64,000 bases of DNA from contig NZ_VFPD01000001.1 in NCBI RefSeq assembly GCF_006716485.1, positions 334,760 to 398,759 of the forward strand. The letters run 5' to 3'. This DNA comes from Chryseobacterium aquifrigidense (lineage in GTDB: Bacteria; Bacteroidota; Bacteroidia; Flavobacteriales; Weeksellaceae). This document shows, one piece after another, positions 35,564-45,000 of the stretch. A program made the translations under genes and the position numbers. How positions within the stretch are numbered: the stretch's first letter is position 1; each line of letters starts with the position of its first letter. The notes beneath the pieces were generated by a model. It ran no database searches and was not told the origin of the DNA. It worked only from the letters and a program-made list of their open reading frames with translations.

Positions 35564-37005
35564 TAAAGCGCCAGCTTAAACGGTCCTTCAAAAGTTGTTT
35601 CAAACGAATCTACAAGTTTTCCTTTTTCATCAAATACGCCGATGACCATGTTTTGTTTTGAGAATTTAATTTCATCTTCGGGGAAGGAAATGTTGATGTT
35701 TCCTTTCAGAATCTGATCTCCTTTCAAAATAATTTTTTCAGAACCGAAATAAGTGATTTCCGCATTCGTTGGAGTGATCACTTTAATGGTAAGGATCTTT
35801 TTCTCGTTTGATTTATTCAGAAGAGTATAAATAAAAGTATTGGTGATTTTACCGTTCTTAATGAAAAATGTAGAACCAGCGGGTTTAATGAATTTGGCTT
35901 CCATAGAACCACGGTCATACATTAAAAATCCAAGGAATCCAATTAGCAAGGCGAGGATAACGGTTGTTGCTTTCATTCTTGGGGTGAATCTGAATGTATC
36001 ACGGTTTTCAATCTCAGCTTCTGTAGCATAACGTACCAACCCTTTAGGTAAGCCGACCTTTTCCATGACTTCATCACAGGCATCGATACAGGCTGTACAG
36101 TTCACACATTCCAGTTGCTGTCCGTTTCTGATATCAATTCCTGTAGGACATACTACAACACATTGGTTACAGTCGATACAATCTCCTTTTCCTGCCGCTT
36201 TTCTGTCTTCGTTATTTCTCCATTTTGCGCGGCCTTCACCTCTTTTAAAATCATAGTATACATTGATGGTCTGTTTGTCAATCAATACACCCTGCAGTCT
36301 CCCGTAAGGACAAACTAACGTGCAAACCTGCTCACGAAGCCATGCAAAAACAAAATAAAATGTCATCGTAAAGAAGATCATAACGATAAACTTCAGTGAG
36401 TTGGCTTCAGGTCCTTCACTCATAATACGGAAAACCTCTTCGTAGCCCACAATATACATGAACATAAAGTGAGAGATAATCAATGAAATTAAAAGGAAAA
36501 CAGACCATTTCGTCAGTCTTTTCCGAATTTTCTCTGCATCCCATTCCTGTCTGTCCAGCTTCATCTGTTTATTCCGGTCTCCTTCAATCCAGTATTCGAT
36601 TTTGCGGAAGACCATTTCCATAAAGAGAGTCTGCGGGCACAGCCAGCCACAGAATATCCTTCCAAAAACCACAGTAAAGAGCATCACAAAAATGACTGAG
36701 GTGACTGCCCCTAAAGCAAGAATGAAAAAGTCCTGCAGGTAAAACGGTTGTCCGAGAATAAAGAATTTCCTGTCGATGACATTGATCAGCAGAAAAGGAT
36801 TATTATTGATCTTTACAAACGGCAATCCAAAAAATAAAGCAAGAAGAAAATAGCTGGTGTAATTCCTGTAGTTGGTATATTTTCCTTTGGGTTTTCTGGG
36901 AAAAATCCACTTCCTTTTACCGGTTTCATCCATGGTTCCCACTGAATTTCTGAAATCTTCATTTTCAATTTCCAAAGACTTGATATTGTTGGACTCTGCG
37001 CTCAT
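35563..37005 (-). CDS. ccoG: Cytochrome c oxidase accessory protein CcoG (4Fe-4S)
   Basis: CcoG (RdxA/FixG) is a membrane iron-sulfur protein that helps supply copper for cbb3 oxidase assembly. The 480-residue protein has several membrane segments (about 50-70, 90-115, 165-190, 210-230 and 340-360), a NapH-like region (FCGWLCPQTLFME) and CPYGRLQGV. A ferredoxin-type cluster motif GDCIDCNQCVVVCPTGID follows, with a second set LECVNCTACIDAC. A periplasmic Ig-like C-terminal domain (about 375-480) completes the usual layout. The ccoNOP genes are not in the window, so it is separate from the oxidase operon here. Confidence 0.92.
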   Translation of the reverse strand: MSAESNNIKSLEIENEDFRNSVGTMDETGKRKWIFPRKPKGKYTNYRNYTSYFLLALFFGLPFVKINNNPFLLINVIDRKFFILGQPFYLQDFFILALGAVTSVIFVMLFTVVFGRIFCGWLCPQTLFMEMVFRKIEYWIEGDRNKQMKLDRQEWDAEKIRKRLTKWSVFLLISLIISHFMFMYIVGYEEVFRIMSEGPEANSLKFIVMIFFTMTFYFVFAWLREQVCTLVCPYGRLQGVLIDKQTINVYYDFKRGEGRAKWRNNEDRKAAGKGDCIDCNQCVVVCPTGIDIRNGQQLECVNCTACIDACDEVMEKVGLPKGLVRYATEAEIENRDTFRFTPRMKATTVILALLIGFLGFLMYDRGSMEAKFIKPAGSTFFIKNGKITNTFIYTLLNKSNEKKILTIKVITPTNAEITYFGSEKIILKGDQILKGNINISFPEDEIKFSKQNMVIGVFDEKGKLVDSFETTFEGPFKLAL

Positions 37006-37258
37006 TGTTGTATGCTATAAAGTATTTTGGTACAATTTTCATCCTGACCGGTCTTGTTTTCATATTGATGTTGCCATGAAAAAGTGATCGATTCTGGTAC
37101 TGCAAAGCTCCGGATTATATCTTTTTATTACTAATATGATCTACTTCCAAAATAGGACAATTGGGACATTTTGTGTCTGATGTTTTTATTGTATCAAAAC
37201 GGGAAAATATTTTGAAACCTGTGGACCATATCGTAAATTGCAGCCTTAAAAATGAAGC

Positions 37259-38152
37259 ATGAAGAATATATTTAAAATAGGTATGATTGGTTTGGTTTTC
37301 GCATTGGTAAACTGTCAATCAGTAAATTATAATAAAATGTTTTATGAGGGAGTGCAGCCGGAAAAGGTTTCAGATAAGTTCAGTTTCACAGAAGGTCCAT
37401 CAGCAGATAAAGAAGGAAACGTTTACTTCACCGATCAGCCTAATGATAAGATTTATTATTGGGACTGGAAAAGCAATCAGGTGATAGAGTTTTTAAATAA
37501 AACAGGAAGGGCAAACGGAACTCACTTTGACAAAGATGGATATTTGATTACCTGTTCAGACGATCAGGGTGAGATATGGAAGATATCCAAAGATAAAAAA
37601 GTAGAAGTTCTGCTAAAAGGTTTTGAAGGGAAAAGGCTGAACGGCCCCAATGATGTCTGGAATGATGAATTTGGCGGAATGTATTTTACAGACCCTTTGT
37701 ATGAAAGAGATTACTGGGTTGGTTTTAAACAGGAGATTCAACATAAAAGTCTTTATTACAGAGATAAGTCAGGAAAAGTTACAAAACTGGAAACCTTCAC
37801 ACAGCCCAATGGAATTGTAGGAAGTGAGAAATTAAAGAAATTGTATTTATCTGATATTGATGCCGGAAAAACCTATGTGTATGATATTTTGGGTGAAGGA
37901 AAACTGTCTGAGAAAAAACTTTTCTGTGAAATGGGTTCAGACGGAATGACGATGGATAAACACGGAAATCTGTACCTGACAGGAGATGGAGTGCATGTTT
38001 TCAACAGTTCCGGGAAGAAGATTTATCATATTCCGATTCCTGAAGACTGGACATCCAATGTTACTTTTGGTGGTAAAAATAATGATATTCTGTTCATTAC
38101 TGCCTCTAAGTCAGTGTATACTTTCCCTCTGAGAGTAAGAGGAATTAAATAA
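37259..38152 (+). CDS. SMP-30/gluconolactonase/LRE-family lipoprotein
   Basis: A lipoprotein signal (MKNIFKIGMIGLVFALVNC, Cys19) is followed by a six-bladed propeller of the SMP-30/Gnl/LRE family. Conserved stretches are FTEGPSADKEGNVYFTD, TGRANGTHFDKDGYL, LNGPNDVWNDEFGGMYFTDP, the TQPNGIVGS turn and CEMGSDGMTMDKHGNLYLTG. Metal-binding positions expected of the family (Glu near the start, Asn in GPND, Asp in GSDG) are present. Such enzymes hydrolyse sugar lactones, but the lipoprotein anchor and lack of sugar genes leave the substrate open. The gene stands alone. Confidence 0.85.
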   Translation: MKNIFKIGMIGLVFALVNCQSVNYNKMFYEGVQPEKVSDKFSFTEGPSADKEGNVYFTDQPNDKIYYWDWKSNQVIEFLNKTGRANGTHFDKDGYLITCSDDQGEIWKISKDKKVEVLLKGFEGKRLNGPNDVWNDEFGGMYFTDPLYERDYWVGFKQEIQHKSLYYRDKSGKVTKLETFTQPNGIVGSEKLKKLYLSDIDAGKTYVYDILGEGKLSEKKLFCEMGSDGMTMDKHGNLYLTGDGVHVFNSSGKKIYHIPIPEDWTSNVTFGGKNNDILFITASKSVYTFPLRVRGIK

Positions 38153-38157
38153 TATTA

Positions 38158-38210
38158 TGTCATTGCGGGGAGTGCAGATTGCTTCGGCACTATGCTCCTC
38201 GCAATGACAA
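38158..38210. repeat. Palindromic dispersed repeat (GTCATTGCG type)
   Basis: Arms 38159-38172 and 38195-38208 are complementary over 14 bp with one G-T pair, with a 22-nt centre containing GATTGCTTCG. A partial relative occurs at 63838-63870. It lies between convergent genes and may also act as a terminator, although no T-run follows. Confidence 0.75.
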
Positions 38211-38230
38211 TAAAGGATAAAGTGGAGGGT

Positions 38231-39538
38231 TTAATAAGCTACCTCCATTTTCACTTTCTTACCTTTCAGTTTTTCGTTCTGAAGTTTTCTTAAAAGGGCG
38301 TTTACTTTATTTCTGGAGACAGCAACATATGATGTCGTGTCTTTTACTTCGATGATTCCTACATCTTCTTTTTGAAGCTCGCCTTTCTTTAGCAGATATC
38401 CTACAATATCCACCTTGTTCACTTTATCTTTTTTTCCTGCACTGATGTAAACAGTCTGGAAAGGAGTTTTCTGCGGAACTTTGGTAAATCCGGCCACACT
38501 TTCTTCAGGAGTATTATTTTTAATGAACGGGAAATTTTCTTCTTCAGTCATGATCAGGTATACAAAACCTTTTGCATTCATTCTTGCGGTACGTCCGTTT
38601 CTGTGAATGAAGGCATCTTCTTTTGGAGGAAGCTGGTAATGAACGATAGATTCTACTTCAGGAATATCAAGTCCGCGGGCTGCAAGATCTGTAGTAATAA
38701 GAATTCTTGCGGAATCATTTCTGAATTTTAATAAAGCACGTTCCCTCTCATCCTGTTCCATCCCGCCGTGGAAGGTTTCTCTGTCGATTCCCATCTGATG
38801 AAGCAGTTCAGAGATACGGTCTACAGCATCACGGTGATTACAGAAAATTAACGTTCTTTTATTTCCTATTTTACAAACCAGATTAAAAAGCGTATCCAGT
38901 TTTTCCTCAGGAATAGTCATTACTTTTCTCAGTTGGAGATCTGGTTTTACATCATTTTCTTTAAGGAAACTGATTACTTTTTCATCTTTTAAGCCTGTAA
39001 AAGCCGGAATTTCATCCATGGCTGTGGCAGAGGTTAAAATTCTTTGAGAAAGCCCTTTTAAAGAATTGGAAATGAATTCCATATCATCCTGGAAACCCAA
39101 TTCCAGAGCTTTGTCGAATTCATCAAGAACCAGAGTCTTGATCGTTTTCGGATCAAAATTGTTATTTCTTAAGTGGTAAACAACTCTTCCCGGAGTTCCG
39201 ATCAATACAGCCGGAGCTTCAATTAAATTATTAACCTCAATTTTTTTGTCATGCCCACCATAGCAGACAGAAACTTTAAAATCTGTCCCCATGGATTTAA
39301 AAACCTGCTCAATCTGTAAAGCAAGCTCCCTTGCTGGAACGAGTATCAATGCCTGAACTCCCTGAACATTTTTTTTCAGATTTCTGAGAACAGGAAATAA
39401 AAAAGCAAGAGTCTTCCCGGATCCTGTGGGAGAGAGTAAAACAATGTCCGTATTGTTTTCAGATGCATTATAAGTAGATTTCTGCATTTGATTCATATCC
39501 TGAATCTGCAGTTTTTGATAAATCGGCTGTAATTCCAT
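38231..39538 (-). CDS. DEAD-box-family RNA helicase, DbpA-like
   Basis: The 435-residue protein has the two-lobe helicase core: motif I SPTGSGKT (36-43), Ia VPARELALQ, Ib TPGRV, motif II DEFD (139-142, where most relatives have DEAD), motif III SAT (170-172), motif V TTDLAARGLDIP and motif VI HRNGRTARM. A C-terminal domain (about 360-435, VDIVGYLLKKGELQKEDVGI) resembles the DbpA RNA-binding domain that recognises 23S rRNA. A role in 50S assembly is therefore likely. The N-terminus is short, without extra Q-motif extension. Confidence 0.88.
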   Translation of the reverse strand: MELQPIYQKLQIQDMNQMQKSTYNASENNTDIVLLSPTGSGKTLAFLFPVLRNLKKNVQGVQALILVPARELALQIEQVFKSMGTDFKVSVCYGGHDKKIEVNNLIEAPAVLIGTPGRVVYHLRNNNFDPKTIKTLVLDEFDKALELGFQDDMEFISNSLKGLSQRILTSATAMDEIPAFTGLKDEKVISFLKENDVKPDLQLRKVMTIPEEKLDTLFNLVCKIGNKRTLIFCNHRDAVDRISELLHQMGIDRETFHGGMEQDERERALLKFRNDSARILITTDLAARGLDIPEVESIVHYQLPPKEDAFIHRNGRTARMNAKGFVYLIMTEEENFPFIKNNTPEESVAGFTKVPQKTPFQTVYISAGKKDKVNKVDIVGYLLKKGELQKEDVGIIEVKDTTSYVAVSRNKVNALLRKLQNEKLKGKKVKMEVAY

Positions 39539-39660
39539 GCTGCAAAGGTAATGAATTTAAGCGGGTGATGGGTGGGAGAGTTTGAGAGTGTTAGGGTTTT
39601 AGAGTAGGAGCGTTTGAGAGGGAGAGGGATAGAAAGAACTGTTTTTTTTAATTCTGAATT
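39539..39660. other. Purine-rich low-complexity spacer upstream of the helicase gene
   Basis: The sequence GAGAGTTTGAGAGTGTTAGG and related GAGAG/TTTGAG units fill about 80 bp directly upstream of the helicase start. They give a strong strand bias of purines on the plus strand. No gene is present. Confidence 0.5.
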
Positions 39661-39661
39661 A

Positions 39662-39851
39662 CTGTCATTCTGAATGAAGCTCAGCGAAATGAAGAATCTC
39701 ATTTTGTCTTCTATTTATTATATGATAGATACTTCGTGGACTGCCTTTCGTAAACTTTCATTGTATGCTCAGCATGACAGTGGATATTGCTTTATTCTAA
39801 GATTAAAACAGTTCATATCGGAATGTCATGCTGGGCGGAGTCGAAACATTC
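39662..39851. repeat. Cluster of three GTCATnCTGAnC-type dispersed repeat units
   Basis: Unit 1 (39662-39702, plus) begins TGTCATTCTGAATGAAGC and ends GAAGAATCTC. Unit 2 (39725-39781) is the same kind inverted: its complement begins CTGTCATGCTGAGC and ends GAAGTATCT. Unit 3 (39821-39851, plus) begins ATGTCATGCTGGGCGGAG and ends GAAACATTC. No gene is visible in this stretch. Confidence 0.6.
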
Positions 39852-39909
39852 TTTTAATAAAATATTGATTTTTAAATATATAACTTAAATAATAGCATAT
39901 TAGAATCTA

Positions 39910-39940
39910 TTGTTTATCTTAAATAAAATTCATATCTTTG
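39910..39940 (+). promoter_or_regulatory. Promoter of rpsA
   Basis: TTG (39910-39912), 20 nt and TATCTTTG (39933-39940) match the consensus exactly. The transcript would start near 39946 and carry a leader of about 115 nt. Confidence 0.75.
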
Positions 39941-40062
39941 CACCCACTTTTGTGGCGAAAAGGTTTGACGAGTAAATTACTTAAAATTAATTACTTCCGT
40001 ATTTTTTAATCCGCATTTATTCAAACCGTTAAAAAAGAAGGAATACAAATTTTTATTAGAAA

Positions 40063-41853
40063 ATGTCAAAAGAGACAAATTCAGCAGAGGTTTTATTAAA
40101 CCAAAACGTAGCACCAGAACAATTTGATTGGGATTCATTCGAATCAGGTCTTGATGCAGATGCGAGAAAAGAAAAAAGCGATTTAGAAGAAATTTACAAC
40201 GGATCTTTAAACAACCTTGACGATAACGACGTTTTAGTTGGTAAAGTTGTAAGATTAACTGATAAAGAAGCAATCGTAGACATCAACTTCAAATCTGAAG
40301 GTGTTATCTCTCTAAACGAATTCCGTTACAACCAAGGCCTTAAAGTAGGTGATGAGGTAGAAGTAATGGTTGACAAGAGAGAAGACAAAACTGGACAATT
40401 ACAGTTATCTCACAGAAAAGCCAGAACACTTAAAGCTTGGGATAAAGTAAACGAACTTCACGAAACTGGAGAAATCGTTAACGGTTTTGTTAAATCTAGA
40501 ACTAAAGGTGGTATGATCGTTGACGTTCACGGAATCGAAGCATTCTTACCTGGTTCTCAAATTGACGTTAAGCCAATTAAAGATTACGATCAGTTCGTAG
40601 GAAAAACTATGGAATTCAAAGTTGTGAAAATCAACCCTGAGTTCAAAAACGTAGTAGTATCTCACAAAGCATTGATCGAAGCAGATATCGAAGGTCAGAA
40701 AAAAGAAATCATCGCTCAGCTTGAAAAAGGTCAGGTTCTTGAAGGTACTGTTAAGAATATTACTTCTTACGGTGTATTCATTGACTTAGGAGGTGTTGAT
40801 GGATTGATCCACATTACAGACCTTTCTTGGTCTAGAGTGAACCACCCATCTGAAATCCTGGAGGACGGACAGACTGTAAAAGTTGTAATCCTTGATTTCG
40901 ATGATGAGAAAACAAGAATCCAATTAGGTATGAAGCAATTAGAAGCTCATCCTTGGGATGCTCTTTCTGCTGACTTGAAAGTAGGTGACAAAGTAAAAGG
41001 AAAAGTAGTAGTTCTTGCTGACTATGGTGCATTCGTAGAAATCGCTCCAGGTGTTGAAGGATTAATCCACGTTTCTGAAATGTCTTGGTCTACTCACTTA
41101 AGATCTGCTGGAGATTTCGTAAAAGTAGGTGATGAAGTAGAAGCTGAAGTATTAACTTTAGATAGAGAAGAAAGAAAAATTTCTCTTGGTATCAAGCAAT
41201 TGTCTAAAGATCCATGGGAAAACATCGAAGCTAAGTATCCGGTAGGATCTCAGCATGTAGGAACTGTAAGAAACTTCACTAACTTTGGTGTATTCGTAGA
41301 GTTAGAAGAAGGTATCGACGGATTAATCTACATCTCTGATCTTTCTTGGACTAAGAAAATCAAGCACCCATCTGAGTTCTGCGCAGTAGGTGATAAATTA
41401 GACGTTGTAGTTCTTGAATTAGATATCCAAGCTAGAAGATTATCTCTAGGTCACAAGCAATTGACTGAAAACCCATGGGATAAATTCGAAACTAAATATG
41501 CTGAAGGAACTATCCACGCTGGTAAAGCTGTAGAAGTTCACGATAAAGGAGCTTCTGTTCAATTCGAAGATGCTGAAGTAGAAGCATTCTGCCCTTCAAG
41601 ATTATTAGAGAAAGAAGATGGATCTAAAATCAAAAAAGGTGAAGATGCTCAGTTCAAAGTAATCGAATTCAACAAAGAATTCAAGAGAGTAGTAGTATCT
41701 CACACAGGTATCTTCAGAGACGAAGAAAAGAAAAACGTTAAAGAATCTTCTTCTAGAAACGTAACTTCTTCTTCTAACAACGAAGAAAGATCTACTCTTG
41801 GAGACATCGATGCATTAGCAGAGTTGAAAAGAAAAATGGAAGAAGGTAAATAA
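40063..41853 (+). CDS. rpsA: 30S ribosomal protein S1
   Basis: S1 binds mRNA at the 30S subunit. The 596-residue protein has about six S1 (OB-fold) repeats. The clearest are VLEGTVKNITSYGVFIDLGG (from about 226), KVKGKVVVLADYGAFVEIA (from about 310) and HVGTVRNFTNFGVFVELEE (from about 398), each followed by an INDLSW-type ending (DLSW or EMSW). The N-terminal region contains EFRYNQGLKVGDEVEV. The C-terminus is a serine-rich, charged tail. Codon use is strongly biased, as expected for a highly expressed gene. It is monocistronic, with its own promoter and terminator. Confidence 0.96.
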   Translation: MSKETNSAEVLLNQNVAPEQFDWDSFESGLDADARKEKSDLEEIYNGSLNNLDDNDVLVGKVVRLTDKEAIVDINFKSEGVISLNEFRYNQGLKVGDEVEVMVDKREDKTGQLQLSHRKARTLKAWDKVNELHETGEIVNGFVKSRTKGGMIVDVHGIEAFLPGSQIDVKPIKDYDQFVGKTMEFKVVKINPEFKNVVVSHKALIEADIEGQKKEIIAQLEKGQVLEGTVKNITSYGVFIDLGGVDGLIHITDLSWSRVNHPSEILEDGQTVKVVILDFDDEKTRIQLGMKQLEAHPWDALSADLKVGDKVKGKVVVLADYGAFVEIAPGVEGLIHVSEMSWSTHLRSAGDFVKVGDEVEAEVLTLDREERKISLGIKQLSKDPWENIEAKYPVGSQHVGTVRNFTNFGVFVELEEGIDGLIYISDLSWTKKIKHPSEFCAVGDKLDVVVLELDIQARRLSLGHKQLTENPWDKFETKYAEGTIHAGKAVEVHDKGASVQFEDAEVEAFCPSRLLEKEDGSKIKKGEDAQFKVIEFNKEFKRVVVSHTGIFRDEEKKNVKESSSRNVTSSSNNEERSTLGDIDALAELKRKMEEGK

Positions 41854-41874
41854 TCTTTGAACCATATATAAATA

Positions 41875-41903
41875 GGAAGCCGCTCATTTGAGCGGCTTTT
41901 TTT
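41875..41903 (+). terminator. Terminator of rpsA
   Basis: A 9-bp GC-rich stem (41877-41885 with 41890-41898) with loop ATTT is followed by T residues. Confidence 0.9.
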
Positions 41904-42238
41904 ATGCATATACATAGGATAGCAGAATTGTATGTAAGGTCTTGAAAAGGAAGTTTCTTAGAATCAGACATAATATTATAAAAATAATTGAATCTTGTTT
42001 GTATGAGAAATTTATATCTAAAATTCATTTATGTTGCGAAATATTTAAACTAAAAAAATCAAAAAAACAGAATAAGAATAATCTTGAATATCTAAGTATG
42101 TTATGCTGTACTATTAATTGATAAATATGTAAAATAATTTTAATTTTTTGTTTTATATAGGTATTTATTTACATATTTATTTTTATTAAAAAAAATCGTA
42201 AAGTTTTGTGAATTATTTGTAGATTAGCGCCTTTAATA
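41904..42238. other. AT-rich upstream region of the M36 protease gene
   Basis: These 335 bp hold no gene. The part just before the protease start contains TTATTTG-like and TAGATTAG sequences but no convincing promoter of the standard type. Long A/T runs dominate. Confidence 0.4.
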
Positions 42239-44875
42239 ATGGATATGAAAAACAAAGCTCTACCTCTTTTATTTGCAGTATTTTCTACATTTCCTGCAAT
42301 ATTATTCGGACAGGATAATGAAAAACTCATTAAAGACTATATTTCTCAAAATAAAATAAGGGAATATAAAAAATCTGATCTTAATAATATCATTGTTGAT
42401 AATGTAGATCCGTCAAAATCATTGAATGGTAATGTGGTTAAATTTTTACAGACTTATAATGGTTTGCCGGTATACAGCTCTGTAGGAACAGCATTGATCA
42501 GGGATAATAAAATTATTTACTACACGGATAATTTTGTTAAAGATTATACTGCATCTACTTCAGGTATAGCCGCCATCAATAAAAATACAGCTCTTCAAAA
42601 GATTGCTGAAGATCTGAAGAATTCGGATATTGCAAATTTTACGATTCTCGAATACTTTGAAAAGACTCAGAAAAGAGCTACATCAGCTAATCAGAGACTG
42701 GTTTATACGAATGACGAGAATGGAAACCTTCGTCTGGCGTATGAGTATACATTAATGGAGCCAAAATCTCCCAATTACTGGAATATCCTAGTAGATGCTA
42801 ACAATGGAAATATCCTGTTGAAAAACAATCTGACACTATCATGTAATTTCCATCATGATGCTTACGGTTCAGAAGTAGGAGAGAGCCATGCTGATCATTT
42901 TGAAAATACATTAGCAGGGCCTCAAAATAATGTAGCACAGAATAATAATATCCCATTACTTGTGCCGGATAATGCGTCATATAATGTATTTCCATTGCCT
43001 ATCGAAGCAGCGACATTTGGTTCGAGATCAATCATTAACAACCCGTGGATTCTGAGTGCTTCGCCTGAAGGATGGCATTCTGACGGAACTAACCATTATA
43101 CTGTAACAAGAGGAAATAATGTTTTTGCCTATGAAGATGCAGATGGAACAGCTTTAACAGCACCTGATTATCTTACAGGGGCTCCGGCAGAAGGAGGGGC
43201 AACAAGAAATTTTGATTTCCCTTTTAATATCAATGAAACTCCAGTAAATAACAGAAATGCTGCCATTACGAATTTATTTTATCTGAATAACAGAATTCAT
43301 GATGTTTTCTACAAATTCGGATTTACAGAAACCGGAAGAAACTTTCAGCAGAATAATTTTGGAAATGGAGCTGTAACAGGAGAAGATGATTCTGTATATG
43401 CAGAGGCTCAGGATGGAAGCGGCTTAAGCAACGCAAACTTCTCTTCGCCACCAGACGGATATAATGGTAAAATGCAGATGTATCTTTGGTCTTCAGTAGG
43501 AAGAATATTTTTCTATAATGCACCTACTGCTGCTGTTTCCCGTACACCGGGAGCCGGAACCGCACAGTTTGGAAATCCACTCCCTATCAATGGAATAACA
43601 GGAGATGTAGCACTGTCTTCAGTGTTGGATGGATGTACAGCGTTACCTGCAAGTTCATTGGTTGATAAAATAGGATTGGTTGAAAGAGGTACATGTGCTT
43701 TTACCGTAAAAGTGAAAAATCTTCAGGATGCAGGAGCTAAAGCGGCTATTGTTTATAATAACAGTGTAAACGGTTCTTCTCTAGGAAATATGGCAGGTGA
43801 TGATCCGGCAATTACAATCCCTTCAGTACTTATTACCAATACGGAAGGAGAATACATCAAAACTCAGCTTGCCGCAAGTACAACAGTAAATGTTACCTTA
43901 AAAAGAAATATGACCCCTGACGGAAGTTTTGATAACGGAATCGTAACTCACGAATATGGTCATGGGATCTCAAATAGAATGACCGGTACAGGATATAACT
44001 GTCTGAATTCAGGAATTAGCAAAGAACAGATGGGAGAAGGATGGTCTGATTTCTTTGCTCTAATGCTGACTAATAAAGCTGGAGATAATGCTACAGTGGC
44101 CAGAGGTATAGGTACTTATGCAATAGGACAGCCAATAACAGGAGGTGGTATCAGACCTGCAAAATATTCTACAAGTCTTGCCGTTAACGGATTTACCTAT
44201 GGAAATACCAACGGAATGGAATACAATAACGGATCAGCGATTGTTCCGGATGTACACTCTATTGGTTTTGTCTGGGCAACAATGTTATGGGACCTTCATT
44301 GGAAATATGTTGAAAAATATGGTTATTCTTCAGACGTATTATCAACAACACCTAACGGAAGTACAAAAGTATTGCAGTTAGTAACAGATGCACTTAAACT
44401 TCAGGGATGTAATCCTAGCTTTATTGATGGAAGAAATGCAATTTTAGCAGCCGAACTGGCAACTACTCAGGGACAGGATAAATGTATGATCTGGGGAGTG
44501 TTTGCAAGAAGAGGTTTAGGAGTAAATGCATCGGCAGGAGTTAAAAATAATATTAATGATCAGGTTCAGGACTTTAATGTTCCCGAAGCATGTTTATTAG
44601 CGACCAATGATGTAAATGCAGAAAAGAACAATAATATTTCTATCTATCCAAACCCTGCTAAAGACGAATTTTATATTAAGTTCCCAAGCAACACTCTTGG
44701 AAAAGTAAGTGTAGAACTTTATGATATGTCTGGTAAGCTGGTTTCTTCAGAAGATAAAATCTCACCGGATGCCAAGAAAGCAATTTCTACAAGCAATCTT
44801 GTCAACGGAACTTACATGGTTAAAATTAAAGGGCTAGGCTTCGAAGCTGCTTCGAAAGTAATGGTTAAAAAATAA
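42239..44875 (+). CDS. Secreted M36 (fungalysin-type) metalloprotease with PA domain and T9SS type A tail
   Basis: This 878-residue protein has a signal peptide (1-24, ending ILFGQ) and an FTP-type propeptide region (about 25-190). The catalytic domain carries the zinc motif HEYGH (571-575) and the third ligand Glu600 in EGWSD. A protease-associated insert (about 440-555, with GLVERGTCAFTVKVKNLQDAG) lies just before the zinc motif. The C-terminus (about 795-878: ISIYPNPAKDEFYIKF, GTYMVKIKG, KVMVKK) is a T9SS type A sorting domain. An ATG two codons later is an alternative start. It is probably an extracellular protein-degrading enzyme, made as a zymogen. Confidence 0.94.
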   Translation: MDMKNKALPLLFAVFSTFPAILFGQDNEKLIKDYISQNKIREYKKSDLNNIIVDNVDPSKSLNGNVVKFLQTYNGLPVYSSVGTALIRDNKIIYYTDNFVKDYTASTSGIAAINKNTALQKIAEDLKNSDIANFTILEYFEKTQKRATSANQRLVYTNDENGNLRLAYEYTLMEPKSPNYWNILVDANNGNILLKNNLTLSCNFHHDAYGSEVGESHADHFENTLAGPQNNVAQNNNIPLLVPDNASYNVFPLPIEAATFGSRSIINNPWILSASPEGWHSDGTNHYTVTRGNNVFAYEDADGTALTAPDYLTGAPAEGGATRNFDFPFNINETPVNNRNAAITNLFYLNNRIHDVFYKFGFTETGRNFQQNNFGNGAVTGEDDSVYAEAQDGSGLSNANFSSPPDGYNGKMQMYLWSSVGRIFFYNAPTAAVSRTPGAGTAQFGNPLPINGITGDVALSSVLDGCTALPASSLVDKIGLVERGTCAFTVKVKNLQDAGAKAAIVYNNSVNGSSLGNMAGDDPAITIPSVLITNTEGEYIKTQLAASTTVNVTLKRNMTPDGSFDNGIVTHEYGHGISNRMTGTGYNCLNSGISKEQMGEGWSDFFALMLTNKAGDNATVARGIGTYAIGQPITGGGIRPAKYSTSLAVNGFTYGNTNGMEYNNGSAIVPDVHSIGFVWATMLWDLHWKYVEKYGYSSDVLSTTPNGSTKVLQLVTDALKLQGCNPSFIDGRNAILAAELATTQGQDKCMIWGVFARRGLGVNASAGVKNNINDQVQDFNVPEACLLATNDVNAEKNNNISIYPNPAKDEFYIKFPSNTLGKVSVELYDMSGKLVSSEDKISPDAKKAISTSNLVNGTYMVKIKGLGFEAASKVMVKK

Positions 44876-44895
44876 TTTACTTTTATAATAATCTC

Positions 44896-44931
44896 AAAAT
44901 CGCCACAAGCTTGCTTGTGGCGATTTTATTT
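44896..44931 (+). terminator. Terminator of the M36 protease gene
   Basis: A stem of 14-15 bp (44896-44910 with 44913-44927) runs into T residues 20 nt after the stop. Confidence 0.88.
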
Positions 44932-44974
44932 ATCTATCACCATCACACTTCAGAATGATTTAATTTATATGTCG

Positions 44975-44982
44975 TACCTTTG
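44975..44982 (+). promoter_or_regulatory. Possible -7 element of the DMT transporter gene
   Basis: TACCTTTG matches TAnnTTTG, but no TTG lies at -33. Because the in-frame TTG codon at 44980 lies inside it, the ATG at 45001 is the likely start. Confidence 0.45.
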
Positions 44983-45000
44983 CAGGCTGTTAAAAAAATT

